The position numbers were made by a program, and so were the translations under genes. 64,000 bases of DNA from Sandaracinaceae bacterium (GTDB lineage Bacteria > Myxococcota_A > Polyangia > Polyangiales > JAFGIB01): positions 23,468-87,467 of the forward strand of contig JADGRF010000218.1 in assembly GCA_017881055.1 (NCBI GenBank). Reading direction: 5' to 3'. Below the pieces are notes generated by a model, which was given only the letters and a program-made list of their open reading frames with translations, made no database searches and was not told the origin of the DNA. Shown in pieces: positions 1 to 7,854 of the stretch; within the stretch, counting starts at the first letter, position 1, and each line of letters begins with the position of its first letter.

Positions 1-616
1 CCGCTACGAGCTGGTGCTGGCCGAGAACGGCTCACGCGACAACACGGTGAGCATCTGCCAGGAGCTGGCCCAGCGCTTTCCCCAGGTGAAGCACTTCTCG
101 GTGGGCACACCGGGCAATGGCAACTACGGGCTCGCGCTTCGTCAGGGCATTCTCGATGCGCAGGGCGAGCTGGTGTTCTGCGACGAGATCGACTTGTGCG
201 ACACCGAGTTCTACGCGCGGGCCATGGACGTGCTGAACCGGCACGAGGCCGATCTGGTGATTGGCTCGAAATTGCTGGCAGGCGCTGAAGACGAGCGCCC
301 GCTCTTGCGACACGCGGGCAGCTTGGTGATCAACGGCATGCTGCGTGTCGCGCTTGGCTTCAAGGGCACCGACACGCACGGGCTCAAGGCGTTCCGGCGC
401 GATGCGCTGTTGCACGTGGCCAAGGCGTGCGTGGTCGACAAGGACCTGTTCGCCAGCGAATTCGTGATTCGCGCCGAGCGCATGGGCGTGTCGATCAAAG
501 AGATCCCCGTGCGCGTGATGGAGAAGCGCGCTCCGTCGGTTCATTTGTTCCGGCGCGTGCCGAACGTGCTGAAGAACCTCGCGAAGCTCGTGGTTGCCAT
601 CCGCATCAAGGGATAG
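1..616 (+). CDS. Family 2 glycosyltransferase, 5' end outside the window
   Basis: The reading frame is open from base 2 to the stop at 616, so the true start lies left of the window. The visible part has the GT-A fold signatures of dolichyl-phosphate-mannose-synthase-like enzymes: an ENGSRDNT nucleotide-binding stretch, [12 protein letters not shown], and a CDEIDLCD acidic motif matching the metal/nucleotide-binding DxD region. Such enzymes move a sugar from an NDP-sugar to a lipid or glycan acceptor at the inner membrane. No membrane segment is seen in this part. A polysaccharide deacetylase follows 74 bases later on the same strand, so both may serve a surface glycan. The acceptor is unknown. 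Confidence 0.85.
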   Translation, partial: RYELVLAENGSRDNTVSICQELAQRFPQVKHFSVGTPGNGNYGLALRQGILDAQGELVFCDEIDLCDTEFYARAMDVLNRHEADLVIGSKLLAGAEDERPLLRHAGSLVINGMLRVALGFKGTDTHGLKAFRRDALLHVAKACVVDKDLFASEFVIRAERMGVSIKEIPVRVMEKRAPSVHLFRRVPNVLKNLAKLVVAIRIKG

Positions 617-690
617 CTCGCGATTCGGCGTTTCATTTGGCGTCGTGCCGGATGCTCAAACCGCGAACAGAAATCATGTAGGCTCGACGG

Positions 691-1647
691 ATGCGCCTGT
701 GCGCCGTATCGGTCGACCTCGACGAGATCCCCTGCTACTCGGCGATCCACGGTCTCTCTGCGCGCGTTCCCGCGCTCGAGGGCGAGGCCTGCCACGCCGT
801 GTATCGTCGCGCGGTGCCGCGCTTCGAGGCGCTGTTCGACGAGCTGGGCATCCCCGCTACGTTCTTCGTGATCGGTCGCGACCTCGCAGACCGCACGGCG
901 GCGGACGCTACGCTGCGCCTCCACGCGCTCGGTCACGAGATCGGCAACCACACGCAGGATCACTTCTATGATCTCGTGAAGCGTGAGCGGGCCGAGATCC
1001 GCGCGCAGATCGTCGGCGGCAACGAGGCGATCGCGCGCGTCATCGGACGCACGCCTGCGGGCTTTCGCGCGCCTGGCTACACGATCACCGACACGGTGTT
1101 CGAGCTGCTGAGCGAGCTCGACATGGCCTACGACTCGAGCGTGTTTCCTTGCCCGAGCTACTACGCCGCAAAGGCCGCTGCGATCACAGGCTACAAGCTG
1201 CGCAAGCGCCCGACGCACAGCGTGATCGACGATCCGCATGTGCTCCTGGCACCCGCCGAGCCGTACCGGGTCGGACGTCCCTACCCCAAGCGCGGCCGCG
1301 GCCTACTCGAGCTGCCGATCGGCGTCACCGGCGAGTGGAGCGCGCGCCTGCCGTACATCGGCACGAGCTTGATCATGGCCGGAAAGCGCGGCGCGCTGAC
1401 GCTGACCAAACTGATCGCGGGGCGCAGCTTGGTGAACCTGGAGCTGCACGGCATCGATCTCGCGGACGCCGAGGAAGACGGCCTGAACGATCTGCGCGAG
1501 CATCAACCCGATCTACGCAAGACGCGCGGGGAGAAGAACGAGATCCTGCATGCTGTGATCGAAGCGCTGCACGATCAGGGCTACCAGTTCGTGACACTCG
1601 CGCAAGCCGCCCACGTATTCTCCAGCATCGAGCGGCACGAGCACTAG
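691..1647 (+). CDS. Polysaccharide deacetylase (NodB-homology domain)
   Basis: A 318-residue protein of carbohydrate esterase family 4 type. Near the N-terminus SVDLDEIPCY takes the place of the usual TFDD motif and keeps acidic residues for the base and metal site. TFFVIGRDLADR and HEIGNHTQDH follow, the latter supplying the two metal-binding histidines, and GFRAPGYTITDTVFELL matches the RxPxG motif. Family members hydrolyse N- or O-acetyl groups from cell-wall or surface polysaccharides. There is no signal peptide, so the substrate is probably cytoplasmic or lipid-linked. The glycosyltransferase upstream is a likely partner. The ATG at 691 follows a TAGGCT hexamer by six bases. Confidence 0.88.
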   Translation: MRLCAVSVDLDEIPCYSAIHGLSARVPALEGEACHAVYRRAVPRFEALFDELGIPATFFVIGRDLADRTAADATLRLHALGHEIGNHTQDHFYDLVKRERAEIRAQIVGGNEAIARVIGRTPAGFRAPGYTITDTVFELLSELDMAYDSSVFPCPSYYAAKAAAITGYKLRKRPTHSVIDDPHVLLAPAEPYRVGRPYPKRGRGLLELPIGVTGEWSARLPYIGTSLIMAGKRGALTLTKLIAGRSLVNLELHGIDLADAEEDGLNDLREHQPDLRKTRGEKNEILHAVIEALHDQGYQFVTLAQAAHVFSSIERHEH

Positions 1648-1690
1648 ATTGCATTCCACGTTGTGGACTGCACACTCGGGTTTCGCGCGC

Positions 1691-2362
1691 TCAGTACGTG
1701 AGCCAACCGGTCGTCGATTCGGTCTTCACGGCTTGCACCGCTAACGCGTCAGCGCGCTCGTTGAGCGGGACGCCGGCGTGACCGGGCACGTGAATCAGCT
1801 GCACATCCGTCAGGCGTGAGAGCGCGACCTTCGTGCGCTGCACCAGCTCGATGTTGGCTTTGGCTTTCCAGCCCATGCTGAGCACGCCGATCGCGTACTT
1901 GCTGTCGGTGTGCATGCGAACTGGTCGCGCGGCATCCTCGATCGCGTTGGCGGCTTCGAGGATCGCAGTGAGCTCGGCGATGTTGTTGGTACCGACACCG
2001 AGGAACATCGACAGCTCACGGCGCACCATGCCGTCTTGAAGCACGACACCGAGGCCCGCGGGGCCGGGATTGCCGGAGCATGCGCCGTCCGCGTACACGA
2101 CGTAGGCGTCGGCGGCGTGCGTGAGCGAGCGCGCGCGCTCGGCGGCGACGGCTTTCTTGTCGGGTGCGGCGACGGCTTGGACGCAGGCGTCGTCGGGCAG
2201 GATCTCGCCGGCGTCCGGTGCAGGCTCGAGGTTCGCTTTGCCCGCGCGGTACGCGCGCGGATCCTTGGGCTTGTAGCGGATCTCGACGCGACCGTCAGGG
2301 CCGGTGGTCGGCTCACCACGTTCGTTGCAACGCGCGAGCACGCGGGCTCCACGCAGGATCAT
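1691..2362 (-). CDS. rnhA: Ribonuclease HI with N-terminal extension
   Basis: A 223-residue protein whose C-terminal 140 residues are a complete RNase HI domain. The four catalytic carboxylates are visible in YADGACSGNPG (Asp), NNIAELTAI (Glu), HTDSKYAIG (Asp) and NERADALA (Asp), with the late HVPGHAG histidine. The enzyme cuts the RNA strand of RNA-DNA hybrids. About 80 residues with no known domain precede it. The same frame stays open upstream, but the ATG at 2362 was chosen because it is the first ATG after the neighbouring gene's stop at 2415 and the composition turns non-coding above it. It lies at the end of a leftward run that also holds an RNase HII-like gene. Confidence 0.88.
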   Translation of the reverse strand: MILRGARVLARCNERGEPTTGPDGRVEIRYKPKDPRAYRAGKANLEPAPDAGEILPDDACVQAVAAPDKKAVAAERARSLTHAADAYVVYADGACSGNPGPAGLGVVLQDGMVRRELSMFLGVGTNNIAELTAILEAANAIEDAARPVRMHTDSKYAIGVLSMGWKAKANIELVQRTKVALSRLTDVQLIHVPGHAGVPLNERADALAVQAVKTESTTGWLTY

Positions 2363-2414
2363 CGTTCGCCAAGGCACGAGAGTGTTTAGCACGCGCGTGG
2401 TCACGCGCGGAAGC

Positions 2415-3665
2415 TCACTTGGTGCCAGCTGCGAAGCGCTCGCCGAGGCGGTCGAGAAAACGATCGGCGTCCGCGCTGGGCACACCCGAGAGCGCCAGCG
2501 TGCGCACCCCGTCGAGATCGATCTGCAAGCGCACGTCGCCGCGCACGGACGAACCGAGGACGTCGAATGCCAGGTCGAGGCCGGTGCCGAGCGCACACAG
2601 CACGGCCGAGGCCGAGAGCAGCGCCGAGGCGCCGCCGCGAGCGGCATCGAAGCCGAAGTAGCCGCCAATCAGGACACCGAACGAGAGCGAGAGCATGCCG
2701 ATCACGGTGCGTAGCAGCGCGTAGCGGCCGTAGCGGCGGACGCCGCGGATACGCATCAGGGGAAACACGGCGTCGCTCTTGCGGATCGTGCGTCCGAATA
2801 GCAGCGTGCGGCGCTGCGTGCGCAACGCGCTACCGTCGAGCTGCACCTCCAGCTCGCGCTCGAAGCGCAGCAGAAATCCGATGGCGCGCAGCGCGGCATG
2901 GAGCAACGCAAAACCTGTGAGCCAACGCAGGGCCGCCAAGAACGGCTTGCGCGTGATCGACGCGGTGCGCCCGGTCAAGCGCAGGGGTGCAGCCGTTGGC
3001 GGCAGAGCTTCACCGAGCAACGCCGCGCACGACGCGCGCAGGGCGGGCTCGCGCAGGACAGCGCGCAGGCGTTCGAGCGCGGCCCTGGAGCTCGGCGCAT
3101 CGCCAGTCGCGAGCATGGACAGGCGTGCGGCGCTGCGTGCTCGGACTGCTGCGGCATCGGGGAGCTTCGCGATGTCGGCGCGATCCTCGCTCGTGAGCGC
3201 GTGCTCCAGTGCACTATCGACGGCGCTGCGCGCGTCCGGCTGCAAGAGCGCGTGCAGACAGATCCAGACGCGATAGCGCGTCGCGGTCTCCAGCCACTCG
3301 AGCTCCGAGACCAGCTTGCGCGCCAGGCGCTCGCGGTCGCCGTTGCCGCCATCAGCGGCAAGCAGCGCAACGGACGCGCCCTGTGCTGCGAACGCCGAGA
3401 CCAACGCAAGCTCGCTCGGCTCGCTCGGCCCGCGCTCGAGCACTTGCAGCAGGTTGCCAAGCTCCGTGACCGCACCCGCGACGTCGATGCCATGAGCGGC
3501 AGCGCGCTGAGCCATGAACTTCTGACCGGCGAACAGCGCGTGGCCTTCGGCCTGCGCAGCGATGGCGTCGTAGGCGAACGCCCCGAGCGGGGCAGCACGC
3601 TCGTGCGCACGCACGCAGGCGATCGCGCGTGCGAGCTCGTCGGGCTGCAACGCGGCTTCACTCAT
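2415..3665 (-). CDS. Membrane protein of unknown function
   Basis: A 416-residue protein I do not recognise. The first 230 residues are alanine- and leucine-rich, helical and soluble-looking. A hydrophobic segment follows near residues 245-265. Next comes a short basic stretch (about 265-315) resembling a cytoplasmic PH-like strand region, then two further hydrophobic segments near 318-340 and 345-370. The C-terminus ends in a strand-like region plus DADRFLDRLGERF. The start overlaps the stop of the upstream permease by four bases (ATGA), so the two are probably translated together. No catalytic motif was seen. Confidence 0.7.
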   Translation of the reverse strand: MSEAALQPDELARAIACVRAHERAAPLGAFAYDAIAAQAEGHALFAGQKFMAQRAAAHGIDVAGAVTELGNLLQVLERGPSEPSELALVSAFAAQGASVALLAADGGNGDRERLARKLVSELEWLETATRYRVWICLHALLQPDARSAVDSALEHALTSEDRADIAKLPDAAAVRARSAARLSMLATGDAPSSRAALERLRAVLREPALRASCAALLGEALPPTAAPLRLTGRTASITRKPFLAALRWLTGFALLHAALRAIGFLLRFERELEVQLDGSALRTQRRTLLFGRTIRKSDAVFPLMRIRGVRRYGRYALLRTVIGMLSLSFGVLIGGYFGFDAARGGASALLSASAVLCALGTGLDLAFDVLGSSVRGDVRLQIDLDGVRTLALSGVPSADADRFLDRLGERFAAGTK

Positions 3666-4867
3666 CGATCGATCCGAAGCGCGTGCCGGTCACGTCGGTT
3701 GGGACGCAAGCGCAGACGCGCCGGGCGTGTCGGGCCCGACACCGCGCGCGGCTCGTCGAGGTACAGGGCGCTGGAGCGGTAGTGCACGAGGCCGTGCATC
3801 ACGAACACTTTGATCACCGCGCTCGCAGGCAGCGCGAGCATCACGCCCACGAACCCGAACAGGTGCCCGAACGCCAACAACGCGAACAGGACCCAGATCG
3901 GCGAGAGGCCGAGCTTGCCACCAACGACGCGCGGTGTGATCACGAAGCCCTCGAGCAGCTGCACGATCGCGTACACGACGACCACGCCGATGACCTGCCC
4001 GATGCTCTCGAAGTGCAGGCCGACCATCAGCAAGCCGAACGCGAGCGCGACGCCGCTGCCGACGTACGGGATGAACGAGAGCAAGCCCGCGATCACGCCG
4101 ATCGGAACGGCGAGCGGGACGCCCACCAAGGCGTAGCCGGTCGCGTAGAGCACGGCCAGGATCGCCATCACGGTCAGCTGGCCTCGCACGAAGTGACCGA
4201 GCACGGTGTTCACTTCGCTCGCGAGCGCAACGACGAGCGGTCGATACGCGCCGGGTACGAGCTCGCGCATGGCCGCGATCATGCGGTCGAAGTCGTACAG
4301 GAAGTAGAACGAGAACACCGGCACCATGACCACGTTGCCGAGCACTCCGAGCACCGACGCCGTGCTTCCGACAGCTGCTTCGATCGCGCCACCCACCGGA
4401 CCGAGCGCGCTCGGCGCCCACCCGAAGGCCTTACTGCTGAGCGTGCCCAGAGCGGTCTGGGCGTCGCTCGGCACGGCGATGCGATGCGCGCGCAGCCAAG
4501 GCCCGAGGTTCTTCAAGAGGCCCGTGAACGCTTCGTAGAGCGCTCTGCCCAATGCGAAGAAGTCCCGCACGATCGGCGGCAACGCCAGGAGCACGAACAG
4601 CGTGAGCAGCGTGATCGCACAGCAGAGCAGGATGCCGATGCTGAGCGCGCGCGGAATGCGCAGCCTCTCCAGGCGATCGACCAGCGGGTCGAGCATGTAG
4701 GCGAGCAGCCAGGCGAAGAACATCGGCCAGAGCAGCGTGCGCAACCCGTAGACGATCAGGCCGAGCAGGAAGAGCCCGAACAGGATCGCAAAAGTCCGGT
4801 AGCGCGACGGCGTGGCAAACACGGGCGAGTTGTACCACGGGGCGTTGGCCGCTACCGCTCGAAGCAC
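3662..4867 (-). CDS. AI-2E/PerM-family membrane permease
   Basis: A roughly 400-residue polytopic protein with about eight membrane segments and the typical layout of the AI-2E transporter family (formerly UPF0118/PerM). Two hydrophobic segments and a loop come first (LDPLVDRLERLRIPR). A long amphipathic middle follows, then PVFSFYFLYDFDRM and IPYVGSG, which are characteristic family motifs. Members export small molecules or ions, and the substrate here cannot be read from sequence. A GTG at 4867 overlaps the RNase HII-like gene by 16 bases; a GTG at 4822 would remove the overlap, and neither has a strong ribosome site. The 3' end overlaps the next gene by ATGA. Confidence 0.85.
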   Translation of the reverse strand: MLRAVAANAPWYNSPVFATPSRYRTFAILFGLFLLGLIVYGLRTLLWPMFFAWLLAYMLDPLVDRLERLRIPRALSIGILLCCAITLLTLFVLLALPPIVRDFFALGRALYEAFTGLLKNLGPWLRAHRIAVPSDAQTALGTLSSKAFGWAPSALGPVGGAIEAAVGSTASVLGVLGNVVMVPVFSFYFLYDFDRMIAAMRELVPGAYRPLVVALASEVNTVLGHFVRGQLTVMAILAVLYATGYALVGVPLAVPIGVIAGLLSFIPYVGSGVALAFGLLMVGLHFESIGQVIGVVVVYAIVQLLEGFVITPRVVGGKLGLSPIWVLFALLAFGHLFGFVGVMLALPASAVIKVFVMHGLVHYRSSALYLDEPRAVSGPTRPARLRLRPNRRDRHALRIDR

Positions 4868-5763
4868 GAATCCACGATCCCGAGGCGCTTTCGCAGCGGA
4901 CGGCTGCGGTCGACGAAGCGGCGTGTGACTGGGTCGTGATAGCCGCTGGCTCGCGGCAACTCGGCGTCGTGGCTGGCGTAGAAGCGGTTCTGGCGCTCCA
5001 TCGCAAGCTCGCGCACGTACTTACCGACCATCGACGCGAGGGCCACAGGCAGATGCCGCGCGTCGGCGTCGACCTCGAACGAGAATGTGCCGAGGCCCGG
5101 GCTGCGGTAGCGCGAAGCCTTCGCGGTTTGCTCGAGTACGAAGAGCTCGCGCCCGCGCAGGTGGTCGAAGTAGCTGGGGTAGTCGCGAATGCCGCCTACC
5201 ATGCCGAGCACGGTGTCGAGGTCGGATGGCGCTGCGCTGCGCGCGTCGAGCAGCAGGCGTTCGAAGAGTGAAAGATCGACGGTGGTGCGCGAGCCCAGGC
5301 GCGCGACCTCCTCGCGCAGCGCGCTCACGCACAAAATTTGGCTGCGCACGCGCGCGATCGTGACGCCGTGGCGAGCGAGTCGCGCAAGTGAAGCACGACC
5401 GGCGGCCGAGTCGCCGCCGAACGCAGGCAAGAGCACGCGCGCGGACCAGCACTGCGGCGAAGAGCGTTCTGGACAGCGTGCGCGTAGCGGCAGAAGGCCA
5501 TCGAGCGAGAGCTGATGCAGCAGCTCATCGGCATCGCTCGGCGCGTGGCCGTGCAGCTCTTCGAGCACGGCGAGCGCGAGGCTCTCGGCGGCAGCCATCT
5601 GACCGAAGCCCGCGGTTTGCTTGCTGTCATCGATGCCGACGCGCCCGCCGATGCGGCGCAAGCGCGCGCGGTCGTAGCGTGGCAGATCGAGCGTGACGGC
5701 GGTCGCGATCAACGGCCCTAGCCGCGGTCCGAGCCCATTTTCATCGATGCCGCAGACCAGCAC
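4852..5763 (-). CDS. Divergent ribonuclease HII-like protein
   Basis: A 303-residue protein starting at a GTG. GIDENGLGPRLGPL at residues 5-18 mirrors the RNase HII signature GIDEAGRGPLAGP and keeps the first two acidic residues (D7, E8). IDDSK near 45 and ASMVGKYVRELAM at 243-255 also match the family. Two normal motifs differ: VDGN appears as VGGIRD (189-194), losing the third Asp, and KGD appears as EVDAD (230-234), losing the Lys. The protein is about 100 residues longer than typical RNase HII because of an insert near 70-150. It may be an active variant or a nucleic-acid-binding relative without activity. It probably heads the operon with the permease. Confidence 0.72.
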   Translation of the reverse strand: MLVCGIDENGLGPRLGPLIATAVTLDLPRYDRARLRRIGGRVGIDDSKQTAGFGQMAAAESLALAVLEELHGHAPSDADELLHQLSLDGLLPLRARCPERSSPQCWSARVLLPAFGGDSAAGRASLARLARHGVTIARVRSQILCVSALREEVARLGSRTTVDLSLFERLLLDARSAAPSDLDTVLGMVGGIRDYPSYFDHLRGRELFVLEQTAKASRYRSPGLGTFSFEVDADARHLPVALASMVGKYVRELAMERQNRFYASHDAELPRASGYHDPVTRRFVDRSRPLRKRLGIVDSCFER

Positions 5764-5862
5764 GGGGGCACGCTAGCAGAGTCCGCACGTTTCGGTATGG
5801 GCACAGGTCGGTGGGGCACGCAGATGATCGGGCGCCGGGTGGATTCCTCGGGCAGAATGACG

Positions 5863-5868
5863 TATAGC
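5863..5868 (+). promoter_or_regulatory. Possible -10 element of the TPR/zincin-like gene
   Basis: TATAGC lies 12 bases before the ATG at 5881. A weak TGGATT sits 17 bases further upstream. If used, it gives a leader of only about five bases and argues for the start at 5881 over the upstream in-frame ATG at 5797. Confidence 0.3.
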
Positions 5869-5880
5869 GGCCGGCTCGAC

Positions 5881-6954
5881 ATGTCAGAGGGCGACCAAAA
5901 CGTGGGCGATGAAGCGGGGCGCGGGCCGATGGATCAATTCACGGCTCATCTCGACCGCGCGTGGGATCTCGTGCACCGCGGCGATCTGCGTGGCGCGCTG
6001 CTGTCTGCGGAGAAGAGCATCGAGCTCGATCCGCAGTCGCCCGAGGCCTACAACTTGCTCGGCTACGTGAAGGCAGCGCTCGGTCAAGCCGACGAAGCCC
6101 TCGAGCACTACAAGCACGCGCTCGCGCTCGATGACACCTTCGTCGAAGCCATGCTCAATGCGTCGGAAGTGCTGATCCATCCGCTGCACGAGTTCGAAGC
6201 GGCAATCGCGATGGTCGAGGAAGCGCTCGATTTTGCCGAGAACGACGACGAGATCGCTGACGCGCTGTTGCTCAAGTACGACGCGTACCTGCACCAAGGT
6301 GACACCGACAGCGCCGCGCGCGTCGCGAAGCGGCTGCCGGACGGTCCGTTCGAGAGTCCGCGTCTCGACTTTCTGGTCGGTCGCGCGCACTTCGAGACCG
6401 GTGGTCACGCGGAAGCCAAGCGCCTGCTCAGCAGCGCCGTGACGCGCGAGACGTTCGACGCCGACGCGCACTACACGCTCGCGCTCGTGCACGAAGCGCT
6501 CGGCGACACGACGGCCATGGTGGCGGCGTTCCTCGATGCGCGGGCAGTCGACTTGATGGTGCCACCAGTGCCGTGGACGCTGGATCGGCCAGCGTTTGCC
6601 GCACGAGCGAAGGCCGCGATCGAGCGCTTGCCCGTGCCGCTGCGCAACGCGCTCGAAAACGCGCAGGTGATCGTAGCGGAGTCGCCTGGTGCGGAGGTCG
6701 TAGCAGATGGCATCGATCCGCGCGTCGGCGTGCTGCTGGATACGGCGCCGCGCGGCGCAGGCCCAGCACTTGCTGTCGAGCCGAACGTGACTCGCATCTT
6801 CGTGTACCAGCGGAACTTGGAGCGCGCGGCGGAGCAGCTCTCGCAACTAGACGACGAGCTCGACCTATCGCTCGAAGAAGAGCTGTGTGCGCAGTTTCCC
6901 GAGCTGGCTACCCACGCGACACAGCGCACACGACCTGACGGGCACGAGCACTGA
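5881..6954 (+). CDS. TPR protein with a zincin-like C-terminal domain lacking HExxH
   Basis: A 357-residue soluble protein. Residues 20-220 hold several tetratricopeptide units (for example SPEAYNLLGYVKAALGQADEALEHY). The last 110 residues resemble the Zincin_1/DUF1025 metallopeptidase family: LPVPLRNALENAQVIVAE matches the usual LPEEFRxxLENVxVVVED, and VTRIFVYQRNLERAA matches its RITLYRRxLER. The HExxH zinc helix that should follow is absent; the sequence there is a charged stretch (LDDELDLSLEEEL). Neither alternative frame restores it, so a simple frameshift is unlikely. It is probably a non-catalytic scaffold. The ATG at 5797 would add 28 residues with no family resemblance. Confidence 0.75.
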   Translation: MSEGDQNVGDEAGRGPMDQFTAHLDRAWDLVHRGDLRGALLSAEKSIELDPQSPEAYNLLGYVKAALGQADEALEHYKHALALDDTFVEAMLNASEVLIHPLHEFEAAIAMVEEALDFAENDDEIADALLLKYDAYLHQGDTDSAARVAKRLPDGPFESPRLDFLVGRAHFETGGHAEAKRLLSSAVTRETFDADAHYTLALVHEALGDTTAMVAAFLDARAVDLMVPPVPWTLDRPAFAARAKAAIERLPVPLRNALENAQVIVAESPGAEVVADGIDPRVGVLLDTAPRGAGPALAVEPNVTRIFVYQRNLERAAEQLSQLDDELDLSLEEELCAQFPELATHATQRTRPDGHEH

Positions 6955-7094
6955 GCGGCCCAACGCCCCGATCGTGAAGACGTAGCGGCCTCGGCTCGTG
7001 CGTGGTGCCTCCGCATCGCGGCGGTCGAGCAAGAAGAGCCTGCGCGCATCCGCCGCAGCTGGGACGACACGGCGCGCGACTCCATCGCGGCTGT

Positions 7095-7853
7095 TCAGGC
7101 GTTCGGTTCCTGACGCAAGTCCTCGCGCAAGCGCTCGAGCTCGAGCAGCGACGGGTCACCGCCCAGCGCGCCGAACAACGCGAGCATGTCAGCGGGCACG
7201 GGCGCTTCGAGCACGAGCACACCTTCGCCGCTCGGCGATGGGATCTTCACCTGCAAGCAATGGAGCATCACGCGCCGCGCGCTCACCACGCGACCGTCGG
7301 GTAGCACCACGCGCGTCGGGCCACCGTAGTGCTTGTCGCCGAACAGCGGTGCGCCCGCCTGCGCCACGTGCACGCGCAGCTGATGTGTGCGACCCGTCTG
7401 CGGAAACAGGAACGAGAGCACCACGTTCGGTAACACGCAGCGCACACGATACTTCGAAAGCGCATGAGCACCCTCTGGGCCGTCCGGCGCAAGCGCCACG
7501 CGGCGCCGCGCATCTCGCGGATCGTGCCCGATGGCCCAGCGCAGCTCGCCCACGCTAGGCTCGAGCGCACGCGCCGACAAACCCAGATAGCAGCGCTCGT
7601 ACGTTCCCGCCTTGCGCGCGGCCAGTAACGCTTGGATCGCGCGATCGCTGCGCGCAAACGTGACCAGGCCCGTGACCTCGGCATCGAGTCGCGACGAGGC
7701 GTGCATGCGCGGAGCCTCGGGGTCCAGCTCGCGCGCGTTGCTGGCCAGGCAGTTGGTCCCGTCCGGGCTCGTGGTCGAGAGCCCAGACGGCTTGTTCAGC
7801 ACGAGCAGATCTGGGTCGCGATGCACGACCTGCACGCGCGTTTCAGCTGACAT
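7095..7853 (-). CDS. RluA-family RNA pseudouridine synthase
   Basis: A 252-residue protein without an S4 domain. VVHRDPDLLVLNKPSGLSTT is the family's first motif. SSRLDAEVTGLVTFAR holds the catalytic Asp in the position of HRLDxxTSG. FPQTGRTHQLRVHVA and LFGDKHYGG are the RNA-binding and C-terminal signatures. It isomerises uridine in rRNA or tRNA; the site cannot be assigned. The first His of the HRLD motif is replaced by Ser-Ser, as in some RluA branches. The ATG at 7853 was chosen because upstream codons run into the neighbouring gene, whose stop is at 7855, so the two are likely cotranscribed. A second, S4-containing paralogue lies at 24907-25854. Confidence 0.87.
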   Translation of the reverse strand: MSAETRVQVVHRDPDLLVLNKPSGLSTTSPDGTNCLASNARELDPEAPRMHASSRLDAEVTGLVTFARSDRAIQALLAARKAGTYERCYLGLSARALEPSVGELRWAIGHDPRDARRRVALAPDGPEGAHALSKYRVRCVLPNVVLSFLFPQTGRTHQLRVHVAQAGAPLFGDKHYGGPTRVVLPDGRVVSARRVMLHCLQVKIPSPSGEGVLVLEAPVPADMLALFGALGGDPSLLELERLREDLRQEPNA

Positions 7854-7854
7854 G

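Noticed and set aside
1648-1690. CCACGTTGTGG hairpin as a terminator between convergent genes
   Set aside because: The stem is four base pairs and no T-run follows.
6955-7094. A remnant related to the palindromic core (GAAGACGTAGCGGCC)
   Set aside because: Only a short loose similarity, with no inverted arms.
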